Made by a program: the position numbers and the translations under genes
Assembly (NCBI GenBank): GCA_029968055.1
Contig: JASCNX010000006.1
Span: 62,001 to 126,000, forward strand
Length of the DNA: 64,000 nucleotides
Direction: 5' to 3'
Source of the DNA: Xenophilus aerolatus
GTDB lineage: Bacteria > Pseudomonadota > Gammaproteobacteria > Burkholderiales > Burkholderiaceae_C
The notes under the pieces: generated by a model
Told to the model about the DNA's origin: nothing
The model's input: only the letters and a program-made list of their open reading frames with translations
The model's database searches: none
Part shown: positions 21,893-29,675 of the stretch, piece after piece
How positions within the stretch are numbered: the first letter of the stretch is position 1
Layout: each line of letters starts with the position of its first letter

Positions 21893-22705
21893 TCAGGCAG
21901 TTGCCGCAGCCGCGCCCGGATTGTGCCGCAGGCCCCTGGCGCGGCCGCGCTGCAGCGCCGCGATCACCGGCAGCGCCGCGAGCGCCGCCACGCCGTGCTT
22001 GAGCGTGTGGCCCGAGACCAGGTGGCCGGTCGCTTCGTACACCCACGCATCGCCAGCCTCCAGCAGCTTGGCCGCCGCGTACAGGGCGATGACCCCGCCC
22101 AGGCGCAGGCCGACGGCCCCCGGCACCTTCGGCGTGAGCGCCAGCGCCAGCACCACCGCCATGCCGCCGAACTGCACCGCCCCCCACGGCATCAGGTTGC
22201 CGGCCTCCGCGGCGCACGCCACGGCCAGCAGGCCGCCGCCGAGCGTGGACCAGGCCAGCACCCAGCCGGCGCGCTGCGACACCCGTTCGCAGGCGGCCAG
22301 GCCGACCAGCCCGGCGAAGGCGACGGTCATGCCGGCCCGGTCGGCCGCGAGGCGCATCTCGTCGGGTTGCAGGTGAAAGAAGGCCGACCCGGCCGCCGTG
22401 ACCAGCAGACCGGCAAAGAACAACCAGGCGCAATCGAGCGTGCTGCCCGGCGGCTCGTCGGCGACGGCCGCGGCGTCGAAGCGCCGCAGCTGCCACAGGC
22501 CCCAGAGCCCGAACACGGCAAAGGGCAGGTTGCTCAGCACGTCCATGGCGTTGTCCACGCCGTGCCAGGGCCGCTGGTCGGCAAAAGCGCGCAACGCAAA
22601 GGCTTCGGCGGGCAGCGCCGGCGCCAGCACGGCGGTCAGCAGCAGCGCCAGTGCGGCCGCGGCCAGAAGACATTCGCGGCGGCTCAGGGGGAAGGGAGCG
22701 GTCAT
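21893..22705 (-). CDS. Ceramidase-like (CREST superfamily) membrane protein
   Basis: A 270-aa protein with seven or more hydrophobic segments. Conserved polar residues fit the alkaline ceramidase/CREST metal site: VDNAMDVLSNLPF near residue 50, SAFFHLQPD near residue 108, and SGHTLKHGVAAL near residue 240. I chose the ATG at 22705 (GGAG nine bases upstream) since longer readings add 29 residues across the divergent promoter region. It may act on lipids, but the substrate is unproven. The XRE regulator is divergent. Confidence 0.72.
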   Translation of the reverse strand: MTAPFPLSRRECLLAAAALALLLTAVLAPALPAEAFALRAFADQRPWHGVDNAMDVLSNLPFAVFGLWGLWQLRRFDAAAVADEPPGSTLDCAWLFFAGLLVTAAGSAFFHLQPDEMRLAADRAGMTVAFAGLVGLAACERVSQRAGWVLAWSTLGGGLLAVACAAEAGNLMPWGAVQFGGMAVVLALALTPKVPGAVGLRLGGVIALYAAAKLLEAGDAWVYEATGHLVSGHTLKHGVAALAALPVIAALQRGRARGLRHNPGAAAATA

Positions 22706-22780
22706 GGGCGGAACTCCGGTGGGCACAAGGAAGGGTTCGGCCGCAATGTAGGTAGACCGGGCGCTGCGAAGCATCGAAAA

Positions 22781-22817
22781 TCGATACGGCACCCATCCGT
22801 GACATTTTCGGTATCGA
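22781..22817. promoter_or_regulatory. Inverted repeat between the ceramidase-like and XRE genes
   Basis: TCGATAC (22781-22787) and GTATCGA (22811-22817) are perfect 7-bp arms 23 nt apart, in the divergent gap and only 17 nt before the XRE start. This is a plausible operator for the adjacent XRE regulator. Confidence 0.4.
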
Positions 22818-22833
22818 ATTCCTGTACCCAGCC

Positions 22834-23631
22834 ATGAGCACCACCGTCGATCTCGTCCAGGCCCTGAAGCACGAACTCAAAACCGCCCGCATGACCTACG
22901 CCGACCTGGCGCGTGCGTTGGGCATGGCGGAATCGAGCGTCAAACGCATGCTGGCCAAGGGCGACATGCCGCTGTCTCGCGTGGATGCGATCTGCCGCGC
23001 GCTGAAGATCGACTTCGCCGAACTCGCGCGCCGCGTGGCCGACGCGCAGCCGCTGCTCAAGGAGCTCTCGCAGGAGCAGGAGAAGGCGGTGGTCAGGGAC
23101 AAGAAGCTGCTGCTGGTGGCCATCAGCGTCCTGAGCCAATGGACGCTGGAGCAGATCGTGGGCGCCTACCGCATCACCGAGGCCGAGTGCATCGGCTTCC
23201 TGGCCCAGCTCGACCGCATCGGCATCATCGAACTGCGGCCGATGAACCGCTACCGCCTGAAGCTAGCCAAGACCTTCCGCTGGCGACCCAACGGCCCGGT
23301 GATGGAGTTCTTTCGCGACCACGTGGTGCTCGACTACTACCGCGGCGGCTTCGACGGGCCAGCCGAAGGCCTGCTGCTGGTGCACGGCACCATCAGCAAG
23401 GCGCTGGCGCCGGCCTTCCTGGAGCGGCTGCAGCGCGTGGCAGCCGATTTCGCGCAGCAGCACCAGACCGACCAGAAGCTGCCGCCGGAGCACCTGGAGG
23501 GCTACACGTTGCTCCTGGGCATGCGCAACTGGGAGTTCGAGGCCTTCACGCAACTGCGGCGCGGGGAGATCACGGCGCGCGCCTCGCGCACTGCGGCCCA
23601 CGCGCGGGTTGCCGGGGTGCGGCCGGCCTGA
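22834..23631 (+). CDS. XRE-family transcriptional regulator
   Basis: A 265-aa protein with an N-terminal Cro/C1-type helix-turn-helix (residues 18-70: [20 protein letters not shown] then SRVDAICRALKIDFAELARR). The long C-terminal part has no recognised sensor domain; it contains WTLEQIVGAYRITEAECIGF and FFRDHVVLDYYRGGFDGPAEG. It is divergent from the ceramidase-like gene and an inverted repeat lies between them, so it probably controls that gene and itself. Confidence 0.82.
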   Translation: MSTTVDLVQALKHELKTARMTYADLARALGMAESSVKRMLAKGDMPLSRVDAICRALKIDFAELARRVADAQPLLKELSQEQEKAVVRDKKLLLVAISVLSQWTLEQIVGAYRITEAECIGFLAQLDRIGIIELRPMNRYRLKLAKTFRWRPNGPVMEFFRDHVVLDYYRGGFDGPAEGLLLVHGTISKALAPAFLERLQRVAADFAQQHQTDQKLPPEHLEGYTLLLGMRNWEFEAFTQLRRGEITARASRTAAHARVAGVRPA

Positions 23632-23649
23632 GCCGCCGCACCCCAGCGC

Positions 23650-24441
23650 TCACTCGGCCTCACTGGCGCCGAATCGCGGGCGACGCCGGCCGAGGAAGGC
23701 GTTCAGGCCTTCGCGCAGATCGGTCGAGAAAGCCAGCTCGACCGCGCGCTCGCGCGAGAAGGCCAGCGCTTGCGAAGGCGGCTGGTCCAGCGCGGCATCG
23801 ATCGCCGCCTTGCACGCCGCGATGGCCAAGGCCGGCCCACCCGCCAGCCGCGTCGCGAGTGCCAATGCCTCGTCGACCGCCCGGCCGTCGTCGACAACGT
23901 GATCGACCAGGCCCCAGGCGAGCGACTCCTCCACGCCGACCGGGTCGCCCAGAAGCATCATGCGGCGCGCACGACCGGGCCCGACGCGCCGCGTGATGCG
24001 CAACGTGCCGCCGCTGCCCGGAAAGGCCCCGAGCAGGATCTCCGGCAGGGCCAGGCGAGCGCTCCGGCCGACGAGCACCTGGTCGCAGCACACCGCGAGC
24101 TCCAGCCCGCCACCGACCGCCGTGCCCTCGATGGCGGCCATGGTCGGCTTGCCCAGGCCGGCCAGCGCCCCGAACACCGCCTCGTCCTGGGCGAACTTTT
24201 CCTCGATGGCCTCTCGCCCCTGCGCGACGATGCCCGCAAGCTCGGCGAGGTCGGATCCGACACTGAAACTGCGCAGGCCCGCGCCACGCAACACGACGGC
24301 ACGCACGCGCGCATCGTGCGCGCACTGGGCAACGCGCTCGCCCAGGCGGGCCACCATCGCGCGATCCAGCGGATTCATGGGCGGTGCATCCAGCGTCAGC
24401 AGCGCGACCGGCCCGTGCATGTCGATCGAAACATGTCCCAT
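23650..24441 (-). CDS. Enoyl-CoA hydratase/isomerase (crotonase) family protein
   Basis: A 263-aa crotonase. The oxyanion-hole regions are visible: SFSVGSDLAEL near residue 58 and GTAVGGGLELAVCCD near residue 105. LPEILLGAFPGSGGTLRITR carries one acidic residue where classical hydratases have two Glu, so the exact reaction (hydratase, isomerase or hydrolase) is open. It starts 10 nt after a Bug receptor gene, which suggests a two-gene leftward operon from the divergent promoter near 25.5 kb. Confidence 0.85.
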   Translation of the reverse strand: MGHVSIDMHGPVALLTLDAPPMNPLDRAMVARLGERVAQCAHDARVRAVVLRGAGLRSFSVGSDLAELAGIVAQGREAIEEKFAQDEAVFGALAGLGKPTMAAIEGTAVGGGLELAVCCDQVLVGRSARLALPEILLGAFPGSGGTLRITRRVGPGRARRMMLLGDPVGVEESLAWGLVDHVVDDGRAVDEALALATRLAGGPALAIAACKAAIDAALDQPPSQALAFSRERAVELAFSTDLREGLNAFLGRRRPRFGASEAE

Positions 24442-24451
24442 CTGCCTGCCC

Positions 24452-25453
24452 TCAGTTCAATGTGATGCCGGATTGCGCGATCAGCTCGGACCACACCGTC
24501 GTCTGCGTTCTGAGCAGCCCGTCCACCTCCAGGGGCGACATCGGCTGCGCGACCAGGCCCTGCACGGCGAGTTGGCCCAGGAGCTCCGGCTGCGTCAGGA
24601 TCTCGTCGATGGCCCGATGCACCGGGGCGATGGCCTCTGCGGAAGCGCGCGCGGGCGCGAAGAGCGCCAGCCATGCACCGCTGTCGGTGGCCGGGATCGA
24701 CAGCCCTGCTTCTGCAAATGTGGGAACACCCGGCAGGCCTGATGTCCGCTGCCGGCCGGTGATCGCCAGGGCGCGCAGCTTCCCGGCCGACACCAGGGGC
24801 TGCACGCTGGCCGTGCCGCCCAGCATCATCGTGACCAGCCCGGCCTGCAGATCGGTGAGCGCTCCTGCCGCGCCCCGGTACGGCACGTGGCGGATGTCGA
24901 TGGCGGCGGTGCGTTTGAAGATCTCCCCGAAGAGATGCGTGACGTTGCCGATGCCAGCCGACGCGAAGGTGAATTCGCCGGGCCTCGCCCGGCATTGGGC
25001 GATCAGCGCCTGCAGCGTGCGTGCCTCGGTCGTCTCGGGATGGACCACCAGCACCAGCGGGCCGAGCGTCAGCCCCGCCACGCCGCGCACATCCCGGGTC
25101 GCAAGGAACTGCCGGCTGCCGATCAGGCTGGGCGCGGTGGCGATCTCCATGCCCCCGAGCAGCAGCGTGAGGCCGTCCGCCGCGGCGGTGGCGACCTGCG
25201 TGCCGGCCAGGGTGCCACCCCCGCCGGGCCGGTTCTCGACCACCACGGGCCGCTCCAGCACGCGCGCCAGGCGTGCGCCGACCAGGCGCGCGACCACGTC
25301 GGTCGTGCCACCGGCTGCGTAGGGCACGACCAAGCGCATCGCCGAGCCTCTTGCCGCCTCGGGTGCCGGGGCATCGGCCGCCCATCCCGGCATCGGGGCT
25401 GCCACCAGGCAGCCCAGGCCTGCGCCGATCAGGGTCCGTCTCTTTGCATGCAT
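24452..25453 (-). CDS. Bug-family tripartite tricarboxylate transporter (TTT) substrate-binding protein
   Basis: A 333-aa periplasmic receptor of the TctC/Bug family. It has an export signal with KRR (MHAKRRTLIGAGLGCLVAAP, cut near AWA) and the family blocks MRLVVPYAAGGTTDVVARLV, VVENRPGGGGTLAG, IRHVPYRGAAGALTDLQAG and LPGVPTFAEAG. I chose the ATG at 25453 over a TTG four codons upstream. No TctA/TctB membrane genes are in the window, so it is an orphan receptor. It heads a leftward pair with a crotonase gene. Confidence 0.9.
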   Translation of the reverse strand: MHAKRRTLIGAGLGCLVAAPMPGWAADAPAPEAARGSAMRLVVPYAAGGTTDVVARLVGARLARVLERPVVVENRPGGGGTLAGTQVATAAADGLTLLLGGMEIATAPSLIGSRQFLATRDVRGVAGLTLGPLVLVVHPETTEARTLQALIAQCRARPGEFTFASAGIGNVTHLFGEIFKRTAAIDIRHVPYRGAAGALTDLQAGLVTMMLGGTASVQPLVSAGKLRALAITGRQRTSGLPGVPTFAEAGLSIPATDSGAWLALFAPARASAEAIAPVHRAIDEILTQPELLGQLAVQGLVAQPMSPLEVDGLLRTQTTVWSELIAQSGITLN

Positions 25454-25481
25454 CTGTTCTTCCAAAGGGGCCGCACGCCGT

Positions 25482-25578
25482 ACCTTAGTGCGCCCCGCAC
25501 CGGCCTACCGTCCTACCGGAACAGGACAACGCTTGTCCTCGCCGCATACGACATCGCGCGGCAACTCCCACCGATACG
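25482..25578. promoter_or_regulatory. Divergent promoter with two lux-box-like operators (copy A)
   Basis: Two 20-bp elements of the form TGTCST-N8-ASGACA lie between the divergent Bug and DUF3237 genes. Site 1 is CGTCCT-N8-AGGACA (25509-25528), site 2 TGTCCT-N8-ACGACA (25534-25553). A leftward -10-like TAAGGT (25482-25487, minus strand) lies 21 nt from site 1, and a rightward GATACG (25573-25578) 19 nt from site 2. Good -35 hexamers are absent, as expected if an activator bound over the -35 region recruits polymerase. The same layout recurs at 30.7 and 39.1 kb. Confidence 0.6.
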
Positions 25579-25586
25579 CTTGCCGC

Positions 25587-26096
25587 ATGACGAACGACGA
25601 CGCCCCTCGCGAACCCGATCAACACCCGCTCCAGCCGCGTTTCGAATTCGCCTTCGAGACCACGCTCACGCTGGCGCCGCGGCTGGTCCTGCAGGACCCG
25701 CCCTCGGGCGGCGCCCGCATGTCGGTCCCGGTGCTCGACGGCCGCTTCGAAGGGCCAAGGCTGCGCGGGCGCGTCCTCGCCCACGGCGGCGAATTCCCGC
25801 ATGTGCGCACCGACGGCGTCTTCTGCTTCGACGCCCGCTACTTCATGCAGGAAGACGACGGCACCCTGATCTACATCCAGAACCGCGGCTTCCGGCACGG
25901 TCCGCCGGACGTGATGGAAACCCTGCTGAAGCTGCCACCGGGCATGGAGGTCGATCCGCGCAGCTACTACCTGCGTTGCACGCCCACCTTCGAGACCCCG
26001 CCCGGCAAGCACGACTGGCTGACGCGGCATATCTTCATCGGCGTCGGTGCCCGGCTGCAGACCGGCAACGTCATCCGGTACTACCAGGTGCTGTGA
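25587..26096 (+). CDS. DUF3237 domain protein (first copy)
   Basis: A 169-aa DUF3237 (UPF0311-type) protein, probably a cytoplasmic beta-barrel. Family segments include LRGRVLAHGGEFPHVRTDGV, YIQNRGFRHGPPDVM and KHDWLTRHIFIGVGARL. It is homologous to the second copy at 39259. Its stop overlaps the GTG start of the feruloyl-CoA-synthase-like gene, so the two are very likely made together. Some family members are annotated near aromatic catabolism, but no activity is established; a role in handling an aromatic or acyl intermediate is inference. Confidence 0.82.
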   Translation: MTNDDAPREPDQHPLQPRFEFAFETTLTLAPRLVLQDPPSGGARMSVPVLDGRFEGPRLRGRVLAHGGEFPHVRTDGVFCFDARYFMQEDDGTLIYIQNRGFRHGPPDVMETLLKLPPGMEVDPRSYYLRCTPTFETPPGKHDWLTRHIFIGVGARLQTGNVIRYYQVL

Positions 26097-27976
26097 CAAG
26101 TCGGGCACCCGCGAGCGCGTCGCACGCGCCGTACCGCGACATTCCGCTTGGCAGTCGCTGCGTCGAGGTCGATCGGCGCGGGGACGGCAGCATCCTGGTG
26201 CGCGCCACCGAAGCGCTCGGTCCGCATGCCGGCCGGCTCACGGACGTTCTGGAAGCCCACGCCCGGACGCATCCCGAGCGCGTGTTCCTGGCCAGTCGCG
26301 ACCCGGCCACGGGCGCCTGGCGCACGCTGCGCTATGCCGAGGCCTGGCACGACGTGCAGCGCATCGCGCAGGCGCTGGTGGAGCGCGGTCTCGGACCCGA
26401 ACGCCCAGTCGCGATCCTGTCCGAGAGCGGCATCGAACATGCATTGCTCGCCCTTGCCGCGCTGCATGTCGGCATCCCCTACTGCGCGGTCACGCCCGCC
26501 TATTCGCTGCTGTCTGCAGACCATGCGAAGCTCGGCCACGTGCTGGGGCTGCTCCAGCCCGGCCTCGTGTTCGCAGACGACGCTGCCGCCTTCGAGACGG
26601 CGATCGAACGCGCAGCACCGCCGCAGGCGGAAGTCGTGCACGTGCAGCGCGCCTGCGCCCGGCGTTCGAGCACGCCGTGGTCCGCGTTGCTCGAACGTGA
26701 ACCCACCGATGCCATGGTGCGCGCCGCCGCGCAGGTCACCCCCGACTCGGTGGCCAAGGTCCTCTTCACGTCGGGCTCGACCGGCATGCCCAAGGGCGTG
26801 ATCAACACGCAGCGCATGCTGGCCTGCAACCAGCAGATGATGGTGCAGGCGTTTCCTGCGATCGGCGTCGAACCGCTGATCATCCTCAGCTGGCTGCCCT
26901 GGCACCACACCTCGGGCGGCAACCAGATGCTGGGCCTGACCCTGCACTGCGCGGGGACTTTGTATCTCGACGACGGCAGGCCGGTACCGGGCGAAGTCGA
27001 ACGCACGGTGCGAAACCTGCGCGAGGTCGCGCCGACCGTGTACTTCAGCGTGCCGCGCGGCTTCGCCATGCTGCTGCCCTTCCTTCGCGCCGACGACGCG
27101 TTGCGCGACCGCTTTTTCTCGCGGCTTCGCATGCTCTATTACTCCGGCGCGGCCTTGAACCCCTCGCTCGCGCGGGAGTTGGCCGAACTCTCGGTGGCAG
27201 CCTGTGGCGTGCGCACGCCGATGATGTCGGGCTACGGCGCGACCGAGACGGCGCCCGCCGCCCTGGCGGCCAACTGGCTCACGGAGCGCAGCGGGCTGGC
27301 CGGCCTGCCGATCCCCGGCTGCGAGCTCAAGCTCGTGCCCCTCGCGCCCGGCCGATTCGAGGCGCGCCTGCGCGGGCCGAACGTCACGCCCGGCTACTGG
27401 GCCCAGCCCGAGGCCGACGCTCGCCTCTTCGACGACGAAGGCTTTGCCCGGCTCGGCGATGCGCTGTCGTGGGTCGCACCGGACGACCCCCAGCAGGGCT
27501 TGGCGTTCGAGGGCCGCATCGCGGAGGACTTCAAGCTCAGCACAGGCACCTGGGTCAGCGTGGGCGGACTGCGGGCGGCGCTTCTTCAGGCCGGCGACGG
27601 CCTGTTCCTGGATGCCGTGATGGCCGGTGAAGGCCAGGACGAGGTCGGCGCTTTCATCGTCGCCGACCGTGCCGCCGCCGCAGCCTGCTGCGAGGCGGAC
27701 CCCGAGCTGTCCTGGCCCGCGCTGCTGTCGCATCCCGCGTTCAAGCAGCGCGTGCAGTCCGCCGTCGACGCCCTGGCGGCACGTGGCACGGGAAGCTCGA
27801 CCTTCGTCGGGCGCGCCTTGGTGCTCGAGGAGCCGCCCTCGGCCGCCGCCGGCGAGCTGACGGACAAGGGCTCGGTCAACCAGCGCGCATTTCTTGCCAA
27901 CCGCGCCCCGCTGGTGAGTGCCCTGTTCGCGATGCCGCCCGGTCCCGGGGTGGTCGTCGCCCGGCGGGCGACCTGA
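26093..27976 (+). CDS. Feruloyl-CoA synthase-like acyl-CoA ligase
   Basis: A 627-aa ANL-superfamily adenylating enzyme. It has the P-loop LFTSGSTGMPKGVINT near residue 225, LSWLPWHHTSGGNQMLGL, MMSGYGATETAP near residue 380 and the C-terminal LSTGTWVSVGGLR, which is typical of feruloyl-CoA synthases and marks them off from other acyl-CoA ligases. It would activate ferulate or a related hydroxycinnamate with ATP and CoA. The GTG at 26093 overlaps the DUF3237 stop (GTGA) and gives the family length. No vanillin dehydrogenase is in the window. Confidence 0.85.
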   Translation: MTSRAPASASHAPYRDIPLGSRCVEVDRRGDGSILVRATEALGPHAGRLTDVLEAHARTHPERVFLASRDPATGAWRTLRYAEAWHDVQRIAQALVERGLGPERPVAILSESGIEHALLALAALHVGIPYCAVTPAYSLLSADHAKLGHVLGLLQPGLVFADDAAAFETAIERAAPPQAEVVHVQRACARRSSTPWSALLEREPTDAMVRAAAQVTPDSVAKVLFTSGSTGMPKGVINTQRMLACNQQMMVQAFPAIGVEPLIILSWLPWHHTSGGNQMLGLTLHCAGTLYLDDGRPVPGEVERTVRNLREVAPTVYFSVPRGFAMLLPFLRADDALRDRFFSRLRMLYYSGAALNPSLARELAELSVAACGVRTPMMSGYGATETAPAALAANWLTERSGLAGLPIPGCELKLVPLAPGRFEARLRGPNVTPGYWAQPEADARLFDDEGFARLGDALSWVAPDDPQQGLAFEGRIAEDFKLSTGTWVSVGGLRAALLQAGDGLFLDAVMAGEGQDEVGAFIVADRAAAAACCEADPELSWPALLSHPAFKQRVQSAVDALAARGTGSSTFVGRALVLEEPPSAAAGELTDKGSVNQRAFLANRAPLVSALFAMPPGPGVVVARRAT

Positions 27977-28111
27977 GCGCCTGAGGCCGTCCTTGCAGCC
28001 TTGCCGCCCGAACATCGGCCGGCGGAGCGCCCTTCCCACACAGCAACGCCTTCTCTCTGAAGGCGGATCGGGTTTGCCCTAGCCCATGCGACCGCCCCTC
28101 GATTTATCGTT

Positions 28112-28136
28112 AACCAGGTTTACAGTAAACCCAGTT
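28112..28136. promoter_or_regulatory. 25-bp palindrome upstream of the LuxR-MarR gene pair
   Basis: The core GGTTTACAGTAAACC (28117-28131) is a perfect palindrome with 7-bp arms around one base. It extends to 25 bp with two mismatched pairs and a symmetric AAC/GTT edge. It lies 52 nt before the luxR-type start, inside the 211-nt gap after the ligase gene. It differs in sequence from the TGTCST-N8-ASGACA sites, so a second regulator, probably the MarR protein at 29075, is the likely ligand. Confidence 0.6.
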
Positions 28137-28187
28137 CACGAACTGCATCGCGCTCGGAGCGCATGCCCCTGCACAAGGAGACAACCC

Positions 28188-29057
28188 GTGCATTTCCAGC
28201 TGATCGAACATTCCGCGCCTCGGCGACTCGTGGACGCAGCAGCGGTCGCGGGCCTGATCGACGTGATCGGTTCACCCGATCCGGAAGCTTTCGCGGCACG
28301 CCTGCTGGAGGCTGTCAGGCCGCTGCTGCATGCCTGCGAGTGCACGGTGTTCGCGCACGAAGCCCAGCGTCCGCCGCGCTTCCTGTCCGCAGCATCCGAC
28401 CAGGGGCCGTGGGATGCGACGCGGCGAGCCGCCATCCATGCGCGCGAATTCGACGGGCAGGACGAGCTTCAGCCGGTGATCGAACGCAGGCCTGCGGCCG
28501 GCGAGGTCGGCGCGGTGTTCATCTGCCATCAGCCGCTGCACGACATGCGGCCCAACCGGCTGCGCAGCGACTGCCTGGAGTCGGCCGGCCTGACCGATCG
28601 GCTGACGGTGCTGGCGCGGGTGGGCGAGGCCGAATGGCTGGCCGCCCACCTCTATCGGAATGGCGAGACCGGCCCGTTCGGGCCCGACGACGTCGAGGCC
28701 GGCGCCAGCATCGCGCGCCTGGTCGCCGGCTGCATGGCGCGCCACCATCTGAGCGACCCGACCGGGGTCGGCACCCTGCGCGGTCGGGTCAGCGAAGGCG
28801 TCCGCGAGTTCGGCGATCGGCTGACTGATCGCGAGCGCGAGGTGCTGACGCGCATCCTGGACGGCGTCACCGTCAACCGTATCGCCGAAGACCTCAAACT
28901 GCGGCCGACGACGGTCGCGACCTATCGCCTGCGCGCCTACGAGAAGCTGGGCGTCACGTCGCGGCAGGAACTGTTCGCCGCGATACTGAAGCGACGCGCA
29001 GTCGCACCGGAGCGGCTGCGCCCGGGCCGTGCGACGTCGCTCGCGCACGCTGCCTGA
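28188..29057 (+). CDS. LuxR-family transcriptional regulator
   Basis: A 289-aa regulator with a C-terminal LuxR/FixJ helix-turn-helix (residues about 217-275: LTDREREVLTRILDGVTVNR, then LRPTTVATYRLRAYEKLGV). The N-terminal 200 residues look like a GAF-type sensor region without homoserine-lactone signature residues, so a catabolic ligand is more likely than a quorum signal. I chose the GTG at 28188, which has an AAGGAG seven bases upstream; longer frames cross the palindrome. It is the leading candidate to bind the paired 20-bp elements in this island. Confidence 0.85.
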   Translation: MHFQLIEHSAPRRLVDAAAVAGLIDVIGSPDPEAFAARLLEAVRPLLHACECTVFAHEAQRPPRFLSAASDQGPWDATRRAAIHAREFDGQDELQPVIERRPAAGEVGAVFICHQPLHDMRPNRLRSDCLESAGLTDRLTVLARVGEAEWLAAHLYRNGETGPFGPDDVEAGASIARLVAGCMARHHLSDPTGVGTLRGRVSEGVREFGDRLTDREREVLTRILDGVTVNRIAEDLKLRPTTVATYRLRAYEKLGVTSRQELFAAILKRRAVAPERLRPGRATSLAHAA

Positions 29058-29074
29058 CGCCAACGGAGCCATGC

Positions 29075-29629
29075 TTGAAGGACCACACCATCGCAGCTCG
29101 GACACCCGCGGCGCCGCACGCCCAGGCGACGCCACCACGTGGCGGCAGCGCCCGCCTGGGTCACGGTGGCGTGATCGATCCGCACACCTACGCCGCTCCC
29201 GGCCTGCTCAACACCGACCCGATGCATGCCTACCTCGGCTACCTGGTACGGCGGCTCGACAACAAAATCTACGAGAGCTTCATCGAAGAACTCGGCGGCG
29301 AGGACATCACGCCATCGCGCTTCACGGCGCTGTCGATCATCGGCCACAACCCGGGCGCGCGGCAGGTGGACGTCGCGCGTGCGCTGGAGGTCGCGCGGCC
29401 CGCTGCGCTGAAAGTGGTGAACCACCTGATCGCGCTCGGGCTCGTCGAGGCCCATTCCATCCCGTCGGACAAACGCATCGGCGCCCTCGCCCTCACCGCG
29501 CTCGGCCATGCCAAGCTGGCCGACTACGAGCAGGCGGTGCATCGCCACGAGCAGCGCGTCTTCCGCGCCTTGGACCCGTGCGAGCGCGGCGAACTCGCCC
29601 GCCTGCTCGACAAGCTGCTGGCGGACTGA
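29075..29629 (+). CDS. MarR-family transcriptional regulator
   Basis: A winged-helix MarR regulator: ITPSRFTALSIIGHNPGARQ, VDVARALEVARPAALKVVNH as recognition helix region, then HSIPSDKRIGALALTALGHA as the wing. Read from TTG 29075 (GGAG eight bases upstream) it has 184 aa, including a roughly 45-residue N-terminal stretch that may not be translated; an in-frame GTG at 29171 is an alternative start. It follows the luxR-type gene by 17 nt. MarR proteins often repress hydroxycinnamate catabolism in response to CoA thioesters, which fits the cluster. Confidence 0.82.
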   Translation: MKDHTIAARTPAAPHAQATPPRGGSARLGHGGVIDPHTYAAPGLLNTDPMHAYLGYLVRRLDNKIYESFIEELGGEDITPSRFTALSIIGHNPGARQVDVARALEVARPAALKVVNHLIALGLVEAHSIPSDKRIGALALTALGHAKLADYEQAVHRHEQRVFRALDPCERGELARLLDKLLAD

Positions 29630-29675
29630 ACAGGCGCGCGGACGCCGCGCCCACGCGCCAAGGCGCAGCGCCGCT

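Noticed and set aside
28188-29057. Quorum-sensing role for the LuxR protein because its putative sites resemble 20-bp lux boxes
   Set aside because: The N-terminal domain lacks recognisable homoserine-lactone-binding residues and no luxI gene is in the window; a catabolic ligand is more likely.
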